This document shows, in pieces, positions 46,960-58,794 of a DNA stretch of 64,000 nt. Within the stretch, counting starts at the first letter, position 1. Each line of letters starts with the position of its first letter. The stretch is taken from contig NC_059504.1 in assembly GCF_914767665.1 (NCBI RefSeq), positions 5,892,501 to 5,956,500 on the forward strand, written 5' to 3'. Source of the DNA: Harmonia axyridis. Lineage: Eukaryota; Arthropoda; Insecta; Coleoptera; Coccinellidae. The translations under genes and the position numbers were made by a program. The notes beneath the pieces were generated by a model, which saw nothing but the letters and a program-made list of their open reading frames with translations, was not told the origin of the DNA and made no database searches.

Positions 46960-48266
46960 TTGTTTTCGATCAATTCTAGTGATCAATAGTTTTTCTTCCG
47001 TTTGATTTTCTACACTCGATCGCTATGCAACACGAAACACGCAATTTGACCCAAGAGGAATGTGCCCAAGCGGTAGTTTTGCGAGAAGAAGGGTGGACAT
47101 ACACAAGAATTGCAGAAAGGTTTGGAGTTTCCCATACAAGTGTGTCCAGAATGTTGCAGCGATTCAGGGAGACAGGTATGAATGTCCGAAGACCAAGACA
47201 GGGTAGACCACGGGTAACAACTGCCATTCAAGAACGTTACTTGAGAGTTTCTTTCGTTGAGACAACGGTTTGCAACCGCTCGCCTCCTTCAAAATCAGCT
47301 TGAGCAAACTCATGGGGTGCAAATTAGCACTCACACAATAAGAAATCTCCTCAGAGAATATGATTTAAGGCCTCGTGTCGCGGCAAGAGGCCCAGCTCTT
47401 ACCCCAGCCTATCGAAGGCGCGTTTGGATTTTGCGAGAGAGCATATCCATTGGGAAGAGGCTGATTCGGAAAGAGTTCTCTTCACAGATGAGTCTAGATT
47501 CAGCCTCTTTCATTGTGATCGACGTTCCCTTGTATACAGACGTCCACATGAAAGATATGCTCAGTGCAATTTCCTGAATACTACTGGTTTCGGAGGAGGA
47601 TCGATTATGGTATGGGGTGGAATATCTTTGACTGCACGCACAGACCTAGTGGTCGTTCATAATGGAGCTATGAATGCTGATAGGTATATAAGGAACATTC
47701 TTGAAGAGCATGTAGTGCCATTTGCCCCATACATTGGTGAAAATTTCATTTGATAATGCCAGACCCCATCGTGCGCGCATCGTTCAGGAGTACCTTGAAG
47801 AGGTTGAAGTCTCTCGAATGGAATGGCCAGCAAGAAGTCCAGATCTCAATCCGATTGAGCAGGTTTGGGACAACCTCAATAGAAGGCTGAGAAGTTCAGA
47901 AAATCATCCAGCTACTCTTAATGACATAGGAACCCAACTCAGAGAAATCTGGGAAGAATTAGAACAGAACATTTCAAGATCACTCATTTTGAGTATGAAC
48001 CGTCGTTGCCGAGCTGTAATTAACGCAAGGGGTGAAAATACCAAGTATTAAATCACTTATCAGCATTCCAGTATTTTGAAAATTGTTTATTTCTCTTCTT
48101 TCACATAAGATTCGGTGAAATCCTGAATTTTTCTTCCATTTAATGTGTCTTGTTTCGTTCAAAACCTTCCCGAGAAAACATAAAAAATAAGTTATAAAGT
48201 CAATGTAGAGTTAACTTTCATTAAAATTGAGATTTTCAGAATGTGCGTTAATTTTTTGCGCAGTGT
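46960..48266 (+). mobile_element. Tc1-family transposon (DD34E), nearly full length but frameshifted
   Basis: The reading starts at ATG 47025 (MQHETRNLTQEECAQAVVLR) with an HTH (YTRIAERFGVSHTSVSRML) and the GRPR hook motif (RQGRPRVTT). It shifts frame near 47245, runs to NLLREYDLRPRVA, then FTDESRFSLF (first Asp) and GGSIMVWGGIS. It shifts again near 47750, where a short deletion removes the bases before the second Asp (DNARPHRARI), and ends WPARSPDLNPIEQVW (Glu, 34 residues after the second Asp), stop at 48049-48051. The right end is TTAATTTTTTGCGCAGTGT; the left terminal repeat is not clear. Not functional as it stands. Confidence 0.9.
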
Positions 48267-49464
48267 AAGTTAGACCGTCTTATGATCTTAGTGCTAGCAT
48301 GTTTCGAATGCAGTCATGTTTTGAAGAGAAGACTTCTTGGCTTGCCAATGTAATTCCAAAATTTTTTCATCAACCCACAAAAGTTAAGTAGAAGAACCCA
48401 GTCATTCGCAGACGGTTGACGAAACAAAACTCACCATAGTCGTTCGTCGCGTGTGGTCAAAAAACCCGATAACAAAGACCTTAACCGAGAGGGCCGGTTT
48501 CTCCATGTCTACAAGGTATATCACATTCTTTTTTGAATGAACAAGAATACCTCTGTTGATACCCGGTTACGAGCTATTTACCTGCTCCCAGAGACTGAAT
48601 TCGCGCAAATTGTCTCGGACTCCTAATAATTTATCGGTATTTCGGACGGTCATTCCAAGCATCTCCAACATTTTGTTTTTGTGGGAAAATGCACCGGGTT
48701 GATGCATAAATTACCATCAATTTCGAGTTGATGGTAATTTTTAATTTGACCTTTCGGCTAATTCTGATTTAATGAGTTCGTTTTATGAGATTCAGGTGGA
48801 TTGTTTGAATAAATCTCGGTGAAATTGGCGAAATGATACGAATATTGAAACGTGCGAAATTTCGACTTGTTCGATCGATTCAAGTGTTAACACTGAAGTA
48901 TTAGTCTTCTTTTCGGTATTCTGCTTGAATTTTCTATGGTCCTGATGATGCTATACAGCCTGAAGATGATAAGTTTTCCAATATTTTAGTGGTGATATCA
49001 GAAATAATGAAAAAGTTCAGAATAATTATACCTAGTCCTAGTAGTAACGTTATTCAAGAACTGTATTTCGATTTAGTATAGCCCATAGAGTAATGAACAT
49101 AGATAGAGGGAGTTTACGCAATTTTTACATGTCCCCAACATGGTTAGATTACGTTGTCGAATTGTGATATATTTTCAAATCCTTAATTTTACTATATCGT
49201 TATGAATGTATATTATATTGAACGGAATATATTTATTTGAGTGATTCCCGATTGAATATGCATATTTGAATATTTGGAATACGATATTTTCCTAATAGTC
49301 GAATTTATAATAAGATGAATATTTATTATTTTCTATATCCACCTGCTGAATTCCAAGGTTTGGCAACTTTTGCTCTCCTAGTGTCATCGGTTGTTTCACG
49401 TCGTTTGGCGCGCTTGAAGTTTGTTTTCTGTATTTTTGATATATTTAGGTATTCATTTCAATAT
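48267..49464. other. Intergenic, nothing recognised
   Basis: No gene, inverted repeat or matching family identified. Confidence 0.35.
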
Positions 49465-50375
49465 AACGGGTGTTTTTTTTCGAGGTATATAACTTTAAGT
49501 TGGCATTACTGTTCAAGATGGTGACCGATTTAACAGTTGTCGAGTGATTTATTCTCAGTTTGATTTGGCAATTCATCATAAATAGACTCACGCCTGAACA
49601 ACGCTTGCAAATAGTGCAATTTCATTTCGAAAATAATGGTTATGTGCGGAATACGTATCACGCACTACGTCCATTTTATTTTGTTTAGCGATGAAGCGCA
49701 CTTCTGGTTGAATGGCTACGTCAACAAACAAAACTGCCGCATTTGGAGTGAAGCTAATCCTCAAGTGTATGTCGAAACACCGTTACATCCAGAAAAACTG
49801 ACTGTTTGGTGCGCTTTATGAGCTGGTGGAATCATTGGACCGTACTTCTTCAAAAACGATGATGGCCAGAACGTTACAGTCAATGGTAATCGGTATAGAG
49901 CCATGATTACTAACTTTTTCATTGCTGAATTGAACAACCATGATGTCCAGGAGCTGTGGTTCCAACAAGACGGCGCAACATGTCACACAGCTCGTGCCAC
50001 AATCGATTTAATGAAAGACACGTTTGGTGACCGCCTAAGATCTTGTGATTTAACACCGCTAGACTACTTTCTGTGAGGCTATGTAAAGTCATTGGTCTAT
50101 GCGGATAAGCCACAAACCCTTGGCCATTTGGAAGACAACATTCGCCGTGTTATTGCCGATATACGGTCACAAATGTTGGAAAAAGTATTCGAAAATTGGA
50201 CGTCCAGATTGGACTGCATCCGAGCCAGCCGTGGCGGTCATATGCCAGAAATCATATTTAAAATGTAATGCCACAAGATTATCTTGCGGATAAATAAAAT
50301 TCATGTCAATCGAATAATCCATCGTTGTTTTATTGCAATTTAAAGTTCTATAGCTCTAAAAAAAAACACCCTTTA
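49465..50375 (+). mobile_element. DD41D Tc1/mariner element (rosa/Visitor-like), second copy, defective
   Basis: Ends CGGGTGTTTTTTTTCGAGG and AAAAAAAACACCCTTTA. The reading begins NRLTPEQRLQIVQFHFENN and jumps at ACGTCCATTTTATTTTG to LFSDEAHFWLNGYVNKQNCR (first Asp). It has a TGA in place of Trp at 49819, FQQDGATCHTARATIDLMKD (second Asp), then a loss of 11 residues before RSCDLTPLDYF (third Asp), and ends EIIFKM. The N-terminal junction is the same as in the copy at 8817-9755. Confidence 0.88.
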
Positions 50376-51075
50376 TTTATATTATGGACAGTGATTAGCG
50401 ACTCGGAAGAACTTACTCCTCCAGAAATAAGGAAGGTGGCAAAACATATTGATTGCCAGAAAATTTCGAATGTTTTATTCCCATTGAGAATAATCATTTT
50501 GCTATCTAGGCAGGAAAAGTAATACTCCGCTGATTGATGTGTCTGCAAAATTAATACTTGCATCTGTATTTGAACGCGAACGGGAACAAATGTTTTAATC
50601 AAATGTCATTCCTACTAATCTGGATAACAAAGTAATTATTCTAAATGAACTTGGATTAGCATGATAGCATTTCATATAACCCGAAGCAAGCGTGGGATGC
50701 TACATGAAAAAATCCTATTTGAATGGTCTGCATTTTCCATTATCCCACACTACTGTATATACGATAGAATAAAAGGATACCTCGTTGCATTTCTTTATTT
50801 CACGTTTTGACCATGACTATCTCGAACAGGTGTTTAGCCAGATTACAATTTTCTGAGTCATATCTTTCTAGAACTGGTAAAATGTGGGTTTACTGTGGAA
50901 AGCCGATTCTTTTGATGGTAAGCTGATATTCATCGACGCTTCTTGCTAAGTCTGTATTGTTTGATGGTCGGAATGAATGTGTATTCGCGAAGAATATCAG
51001 GTTGAGAAATCTAAGAGATGATTCATTCATTCTGTTTGTACACGATCGAATGAAAAGGATTAAGAAATAGATCGT
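50376..51075. other. Intergenic, nothing recognised
   Basis: No gene or repeat family recognised. Confidence 0.35.
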
Positions 51076-51953
51076 AATGGACTAGTTTTAATTTTTTTGT
51101 TAAGGATTAATTCTAAAAATTTAAGTGAAATGAAACAAAAATGTGGAAAAATCATTGAAATATCTCTAGAAATGAAAAAGTTATGGGAGTTATTGGAAGA
51201 ATAATTTCATAGTACGTGTAAGTGCCGTGACGTCACACACTAGACGACTGGTATTCGCAGAGTGCTTACGAATTAATTGGTGTACAATCACTTGTGCCGT
51301 TCGTGTCGTGTTTTGTTCGTTACACGATGGCTGAAATAACTTACTATATACATACATATAAATTACTTTTTTCTCTTTTTACTTTTTACTCCTCACATAA
51401 ATATGTTTTGCCATTGATAGACTTCAACAACCAGTACTCAACTACAAACTGTTTATGAAACGTTTTTCAAATAAATCATCGTTATAAGTTGAACCATGAT
51501 GAAGCAAACTCAAAAGTAGATACTTACTTGAAAAGTTTAACTCCTTTTATTTCAGCACTGACATAAGATGAATTTGAAGAAAAAAACTCCATCACTGCGA
51601 ATATATCTATTTTAGGTAAATTGTCACTTTGTCCTTTCACGAAGCCTTCTTCCAATATGGTGACATAAAAACAAAACTCGAGTTAAAACTACACTGTACA
51701 ACTACAAACGGCGCGAGAGCCTTGGCGCGGCTAAGTATTTAAACGTAATTTATGGTGTAGCCATCACAGGCAAGTGCCGTGACGTCACAGACCAAAGACG
51801 TTCCGCGCTAAAATACGTAAATTTAAATAATCTATATCTCAGTCATTTATTGATGGATTTTCAAAATTTTTTCACTGATTTATCAGTTTTGCTCTATATT
51901 TTAATTCTATCGTGTCAAATATAGTATTTTCAACATCACTAAACTAGTCCATT
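51076..51953. mobile_element. Putative inverted-repeat element carrying duplicated TGACGTCA sites
   Basis: Bounded by a 13-bp inverted repeat (AATGGACTAGTTT at 51076 and AAACTAGTCCATT ending 51953). Inside, an 18-bp sequence AAGTGCCGTGACGTCACA occurs twice in direct orientation, ending at 51237 and 51789. No open frame of note and no clear target duplication. Confidence 0.4.
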
Positions 51954-52925
51954 GAATATTAAGTCTTTTGCCAATTTTTTGTTATTGAAATTTTTAAGAA
52001 TGTTTACTTTCTCGGAGATAATTTCAGAATATTCTGAAATATCAACATTTTTTTTTGCACTGAGGGTATCTTTCAACATGGAGCTATTTGACCAAAACGC
52101 AGGATGCTTTCAACTCCTCAGATAAATGGGAGTATGTAATCATTAATTCTTAGATGTGCAGATCGTCTTTTTTATGGCTATTTGTGGCTTATATTTTCAT
52201 CCTTTGTTTTGTGGCAAATGCATCAGGAAAAATCACTTTGGGTTTCACCCACTGGTATGATATTTCCATCTCGAAGATATACATAGATTATGTTCGAAAT
52301 TTCATCAAGATTGTTATGTAGAACATGAAATATTTGAGGTTATAGAATGTGTCTACAAATATTAATATATTTTCCAATTTTCGCTTATAACTCGAAAACA
52401 AAAGAAGGTAGCCAAAAATGAATACTACCCTGTTAGTTTCTCAGAAAAAGAGACCGAGAAGGAGGTATCAGATTTTGTCTATCTCCTCTGGTTTAAAAGT
52501 TGTAGTGCTATAACATCGAAATTCGCCCACCCTGTACAATTATTTCGAAATTTCTTATGACTATACCTAAATACCTACCCATACCAAATTTCATCAATAT
52601 TGATATTTAGATATGATGTTATATGCTGCCAAAAATCAAACTGAACATTTTCTTACGAGAACGGATGTCCATCATAATCCAAAACGAAGAAATATCGAGG
52701 AGAATACGATCAAGGGAATTCCCAACCACTTGAGAGAAACATGGTCAACATAATAATTGGAGACGTCTCTTGACTATATTTTAATTATCTACTTCATCTC
52801 GATGGATTTTCCTGATTATGTCATATAACACTAGATCACCATCTAAAAATTCTATATTTTCAACTTAAAGAACGTTTTTGTATGTAAGAAATCGCATATA
52901 AAAATTTATCAAGAGATATATTAGT
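51954..52925. other. Intergenic, nothing recognised
   Basis: Contains a CACCCTGTACAATTATT edge motif near 52529. No gene seen. Confidence 0.35.
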
Positions 52926-53758
52926 ATAATAATGTTTCTCTAATTCTGTGGTTATTCCGTTCATTCTTCCACATCTTGTAGAACAAAATCGTGCGAGAAT
53001 ATATCAGAAACGCACAGTTTTCATGGTTATATTTCATTATTCTATGTTGGCACTCCGAACTTTCCGCCACGGCTTTATCTGTCAATTCATCAATTTGCCT
53101 TAAAGAAATCAGTTCTGCCAACCAACATTTTTCAATGCAAAAATCACTAAAATATATTTATGGAAATATTTCATTAAGTCCAATGAAAATGCAATGAATT
53201 AGAGAAAATAATGTATAATACTCGTACAGAAGGCTCATTCTACCACTCGTTCATTCCAAAACTCGCCACTTCGTGGCTCGTTTTTGAATTTTGAACTCGT
53301 GGAAGAATATCAATGCCTTCTGCACTTGTATTATAAATAACTATTCTCTAATTCTGTAGTTATTCCGTTCTTTCTTCCACATCTCGTAGAACAAAATCGT
53401 GCGAGAATATATCAGAAACGCACTGTTTTCATGGTTATATTTTATTATCATATGTTGGTACTCCGAACTTTCCGCCACGGCTTGATCTGTCAATTCATCG
53501 TTCATTTGCCTTAAAGAAATCACTTCTGCCAACCAACATTTCTCAATGCAAAAATCACTAAATGATATTTATAAAAATATTTCATTAATTTCAATAAAAA
53601 TGCAATGAATTAGAGAAAATAAAGTATAATACTCGTACAGAAGGCTCATTCTACCACTCGTTCAATCAAAAACTCGCCACTTCGTGGCTTGTTTTTGAAT
53701 TTTGAACTCGTGGAAGAATATCATTACCTTCTGCACTTGTATCATAATTAACTATTTT
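52926..53758. repeat. Tandem dimer of a 408-bp repeat
   Basis: Two head-to-tail copies start at TCTCTAATTCTG (52937 and 53345). They are highly similar along their length, down to TTCTACCACTCGTTCA and CGCCACTTCGTGGC near the end. Each copy keeps a minus-strand frame beginning MAE(L/V)ISLRQ (53121-52921 and 53532-53341). A diverged third copy lies at 45290-46050. Confidence 0.85.
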
Positions 53759-55021
53759 ACACACAAAGTAATGTGGATAAAGAACCATCTGAAAGCATTT
53801 AATTGTTTCCATAATAAGGACTTGAAAATTAAGTTAGAAGCCAGGACTTTCGATTTAGTCCACTTGTATTCACTATAATATATATTTCAAATAGAAAGTT
53901 AAATCAACTGATTTCTTCAACTTTTTTAACAAATACTACAAGAATCAAATATGTACTACTTTGCTAAAATATAATATATCTCTCAGTCTATATAGAATAG
54001 ATGAGTAGATAGGAGCTTCACACTAAATGGGTTAAAATGTCTACCAATGGTTCGTTTAATGAATAATTTATATAGATTTATTGAGATCTGTTACTATGTG
54101 TTGTTACACTTTACATTTGATTCCTAGGGCTTTTTAAAATCTTCCATAATTAGTGCTTCATTTGAAGGAATAATTCCTTCTAAGTGTTACATTTCTAACA
54201 TTACTGTGTGTATGTATTTACCTTTCTTTAGTAGTCATTAATATTATTTGATTTTCTAATAATCCCTTAAGAGACTAATGAATATCAAATAACAACATCA
54301 GTGAAACATCTGTCTCTAGTAGCTACAGTGATAGTAAAACAAACTATCCACCCGCTCATGTTTAATCTCAATATTATAGACAGCTGTTTCACTGAACAAG
54401 CCCTTAGAAAAAATCATAGGATGTAAGGGCGCTAACTGTTATACCTGGATTGATTATAGTGGTCAGAATTTCTCGGAACTTATCTCTTCAAAGGTGGATG
54501 ATTCCACCCTCCCATACATTAACAAGCTGTCAGTTTATTTACACCCTAAAGATATTTGTAGATCCCGATAAAATTATGCTAATTGTTTGATGTATCCTTT
54601 TAGTGGAATTGGATATTTATTACGTTGGTATCACACCTTAGCAATTTTCGTAGATTGCATATCGGCTAGAACACGTGTATCAGATATGACTCGATATTTG
54701 ATGTTGTTTTGGTGGTAGCTATTGAGTAATTATGTGTAATTGATTTGGGAAATTCAGCGGAAATATTGAATGAAATGATGAATTTTTTTGAACTCCCTCT
54801 ATCATTTGGTCACAATGTCTGTAATTTTCTCATTTTGGGCTCTCTGACGTAAACATGCTAACTTTTGTATAGAAGGACCTAGAAACTGGAAATTTGCAGG
54901 GTAGGTTCTGATCTTGTATGTCTCAGTGCTTTTTTGGTATTTTTCATTCGATTATTTTCAGATTTGTTGATATTGTCTGATTTTTTGAGTTTATCGTGAA
55001 AAAAGTTATTATTTCGTTATG
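53759..55021. other. Intergenic, nothing recognised
   Basis: AT-rich, no gene or known repeat family recognised. Confidence 0.35.
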
Positions 55022-55672
55022 TACACTTCGCAAAAAAATTAACGCACATTCTGAAAATCTCAATTTTAATGAAAGTTATTTCTACATTGACTTTATAACT
55101 TATTTTTTATGTTCTCTCGGGAAGGTTTTGAACGAAACAAGACTCATTAAATGGAAGAAAAATTCAGGATTTCACCGAATTTTATGTGAAAGAAGAGAAA
55201 TAAATAATTTTCAAAATACTGGAATGCTGATAAGTGATTTAATACTTGGTATTTCCACCCCTTGCGTTAATTACAGCTCGGCAACGACGGTTCATACTCA
55301 AAATGAGTGATCTTAAAATGTTCTGATCTAATCCTTCCCAGATTTTTCTGAGTTGGATTCCTAAGTCATTAAGAGTAGCTGGATGATTTTCTGAACTTCT
55401 CAGCCTTCTATTAAGGTTGTCCCAAACCTGCTCAATCGGATTGAGATCTGGACTTCTTGCTGGCCATTCCATTCGAGAGACTTCAACCTCTTCAAGGTAC
55501 TCCTGAACGATGCGCGCACGATGGGGTCTGGCATTATCGTCCATAAAAATGAAATTTTCACAAATGTATGGGGCAAATGGCACTACATGCTCTTCAAGAA
55601 TGTTCCTTATATACCTATCAGCATTCATAGCTCCATTATCAACGACCACTAGGTCTGTGCGAGCAGTCAATA
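55022..55672 (-). mobile_element. Tc1-family transposon (DD34E), 5'-truncated copy
   Basis: The intact 3' end ACACTTCGCAAAAAAATTAA matches the right end of the copy at 46960-48266. The minus strand has an uninterrupted frame (55670-55239) from LTARTDLVVVDNGAMNADRY through FMDDNARPHRARIVQEYLEE (second Asp) to WPARSPDLNPIEQVW (Glu) and the stop. The N-terminal half is gone; the break at about 55672 abuts a hAT-like end. Confidence 0.9.
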
Positions 55673-55679
55673 GATCTCC

Positions 55680-55708
55680 ATAACTTGGCTTGATGAATCC
55701 CTATTGGT
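55680..55708. mobile_element. Isolated terminus of the hAT-like CAAG element
   Basis: AACTTGGCTTGATGAATCCC followed by TATT matches the complete ends at 37920 and 62650. Only about 30 bp survives, next to the truncated Tc1. Confidence 0.55.
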
Positions 55709-56647
55709 TTAACACCCAAAAGAAAATATTAAGAAGAACAAAAAATAGCATTCTCCGAATGATTCGAAAGCATAATTTCTAGGAATAATAAACCACACTA
55801 GGCAAATAATTCTGTTATCGGAAATAGCGATCTCGTTAAAACCGACAAACATCATCATGGGTACTTCAAAAGAAATGTCAGCTTGATAAATCCTCTGTCA
55901 TCTATACCGACATTCAAACAAATTTCTGGGCAGAGTGTTAAGCCGAAATCTTTATCTTCCAATCAATGCCCCAAATCTGCAGTTTACCCCCTGACGTGGC
56001 GCACCTTTAGTGTTCCGCTTCATTATTCTTTTCAATTCTGTGCCTTGGGCAGGGAACAAATCAATTACTTTCCAGCTTGACATTTTTCTCGGAATTTCGT
56101 GCGCATATTTTCTATTTGCGACAGCTATTTTGACACCCAGTGACAGGGGGATTTCTCGGTATAGATAACTTCAACAAACATTGAAATTGCGACTGTCATT
56201 TTTCCGCGATACCTGTATGTATATTGGTAAATTTTCTACGAATCCATTATCGTTATAGGTGATTTAGACGGGTTAGTAAAAAATGTAATCTTTACCTATT
56301 AATTTGCGAACGAAACGAGCTGCAATATATACAGGATGCCCCAAACTTGATGGCTTCTGGTTATGACAACAAATTTGTGAAAATCTCTGACTAGGTGTCA
56401 GGAGTTTTTAAGCGCCTATTGGGAACCACAAAACTGTTACCTATATCGATTACCACGAAATTTGGCTTTAAATTTTTATTTTATATCTACATACAAAATT
56501 TCAACACGGTTGGATCTTCTGTCACTGAAATATTTGATGTCTTTTTTCGATATTCATCTTGAATTTTCTCTGGTTCTGGTGAAACGGTCAACCTGAAATC
56601 TGGTCAGGGAAAGAGCGATCAGAAAACAGTACCTATTTGGATCATAC
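55709..56647. other. Intergenic, nothing recognised
   Basis: A TACAGGATGCCCCAAACTTG edge resembling the ACAGGGTG family lies at 56331. No gene seen. Confidence 0.35.
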
Positions 56648-57412
56648 ATAGGTGTACAACTTTGCTTCCACCTTTTTTTTTCGAAATTCGAGCCTTTATT
56701 GTGAAAACTGGTTATACATTTATGATTCAAAGTATTGTCCATCGCTGGCCACTACTTTCTCCCATCTTTCGGGTAGCGTACGAATCCCGCGTTGAAAAAA
56801 CTGGTCATCTTTTGAAGCGATCCACGAATCTATCCAATTTTTCACTTCTTCATAAGACCGGAAATGCTGGTCAGCCAGGGTGTGTGCCATGATCGAAACA
56901 AGTGATAGTACGAAGGAGCAACGTCTGGAGAATACGGCGGGTGGGGTAGAACTTCCCATTTCAACGTTTCCAAGTATGTCTTTACCACTTTCGCAACATG
57001 TAAAATCATTTTATCATGTCTCTCGTTGTATTGCGGCCGTTTATATTTCAATGCTCGGCCCAAACGCAAAATTTCGTTCGATAACGATTGCCTGTGATTG
57101 TTTCTATCGGTTTTAACAACTCATAATATACTACGCCGAGCTGGTTCCACCAAGATCTGAGCATGACCTTGGAACCGTGAATATTAGGTTTGGGCATCGA
57201 CGTGAAAGCATGGCCCGGATATCACAATGATTTTATGCGCTTAGGATTATCGTTATGAACCCATTTTTCGTCTCCAGTCAAAATTCCATGCAGAAATCCC
57301 TTTCATCTTTGCCTTGCTTGCAGCTGTTCACAAGCAAGCAAACGCCGTTCAACATCTCTCGGCTTCAACTCGCAAGGCACCCAATTTCCTTGTTTCTGAA
57401 TCATCCTCAAAA
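56648..57412 (-). mobile_element. Mos1-like mariner (mauritiana-type), 5'-truncated and frameshifted
   Basis: The edge AGGTGTACAACTTTGC resembles the Mos1 terminal repeat. The minus strand reads, with shifts, GNWVPCELKPRDVERRLLAC, ILTGDEKWVHNDNPKR (first Asp), VVKTYLETLKWEVLPHPPYS with PDVAPSYYHLF (third Asp changed to Tyr), and the C-terminus HFRSYEEVKNWIDSWIASKD then PERWEKVVASDGQYF. The N-terminal DNA-binding region and the other end are missing. Confidence 0.85.
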
Positions 57413-58794
57413 AAATTGAGTGAGAGAAGATTAAAAATTGAAAACAATATTCAACTTAAGTTTTGATAAAACTCTTAACTCTTCATGGTGAAAGCCATAA
57501 AATTAAAGCAAGAACATGTAGAATGTTCTATAATATTATTATGTTGTATGACCGATAAGTTGACAAAATTATTGAATAGAAAAATGATTCAAATACATAT
57601 ATTGGAAGATCTTGCAAATAGTTGTGCAATATGCAACCTTCCCTTTTTGTTGCTATACTTTCCAATATAAGCGATAATTCCGCAAAGCTGAAAATGAAAT
57701 TCATAATACTGAGCTAATTACCCAAGAAATCAAATTTTATATCATAGCTTATTCACATAATATTCCAGGTTGACCTTCAAAAATATCAGATGAAAAAATT
57801 TGTATCAGCAATCTACATACTTTTATAAAAAATCTCACAATCTCACATCTCCTTAGATTATATTGAATGTTGCAATGCCTTGAATGAAAACATTCATACG
57901 GAGTTCCATGGAAATTTGTTTTATTTTAAACTGCAATAAAACAAATACGAAAGGAAAATTCTCAGCTTACCATGTATCAGCTTACACTTGTTTTGTCTGG
58001 GAGTTACTTAGAAACAGTCCAGAATTGAATATACCAGAATGTGAATAGTTGATTTTCTTTGCATTTGCGTTTTTGCATTTCACAATTGTAAATGTGAAAT
58101 GATATTTATTACCAGTAGTTATAGGCAAAGCTAATAATTTCTGAAATTTTTCCTAAAACGATTCCAAATGTTTGTCAATAGTAATCAAAATGCTTATTGG
58201 TGTTTATTCAACGAGTTCGTAAAGCTTGATAAGTGAATTCATACGTCGGACTATCACCGATATGCTATGAATACATATTGTTTTTTATTTTCAACTCGGA
58301 AATGAAATCTTGCTTTTGGAAGGAAGTGGAAATAAAAATAATTTCAAAGAACCATTATGAATGAGAAGTGATGCTCCAACATATCCGGTTGGAGAAGATT
58401 GATTTGAATCCAAATATACATATCCGTATACTATATTTATACCTAAATGAATGAGAGAAGGTAACTTCATTCCAGTTGAAGTTTACTTCCTACATTGAAA
58501 TAGAATCTTGGAAAAAGTAATTTGGTTTATTTCAAATAAAATTGTGAACTCTGTGTGAATATCGAAGCCAAGGAATCAATGGATTGCTAAATCGATATGT
58601 ATGAATGTATAAATATGAGGTGGATATTCTCAGAAAACAATTAATGTGAATTATTAACTTCAAAGACCATTCAAGTTCCCATTGTACACAAGATTCGTAT
58701 TACAGTCACTTGAATATTTATATTCTGGTCCTATTCCATGAAATGTGGTTGGTATTTTTATTGAGTCATCCGAGATTTGCGCGCTCTTGAAAAA
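57413..58794. other. Intergenic, nothing recognised
   Basis: AT-rich, 1.4 kb, no gene or repeat family recognised. Confidence 0.35.

Noticed and set aside
46960..48266. Possible bacterial insertion sequence (IS630-like) or contamination
   Set aside because: The protein is a eukaryotic Tc1 type (GRPR hook, DD34E, DNARPH/SPDLNPIE) and a second copy lies 8 kb away in the same AT-rich DNA.
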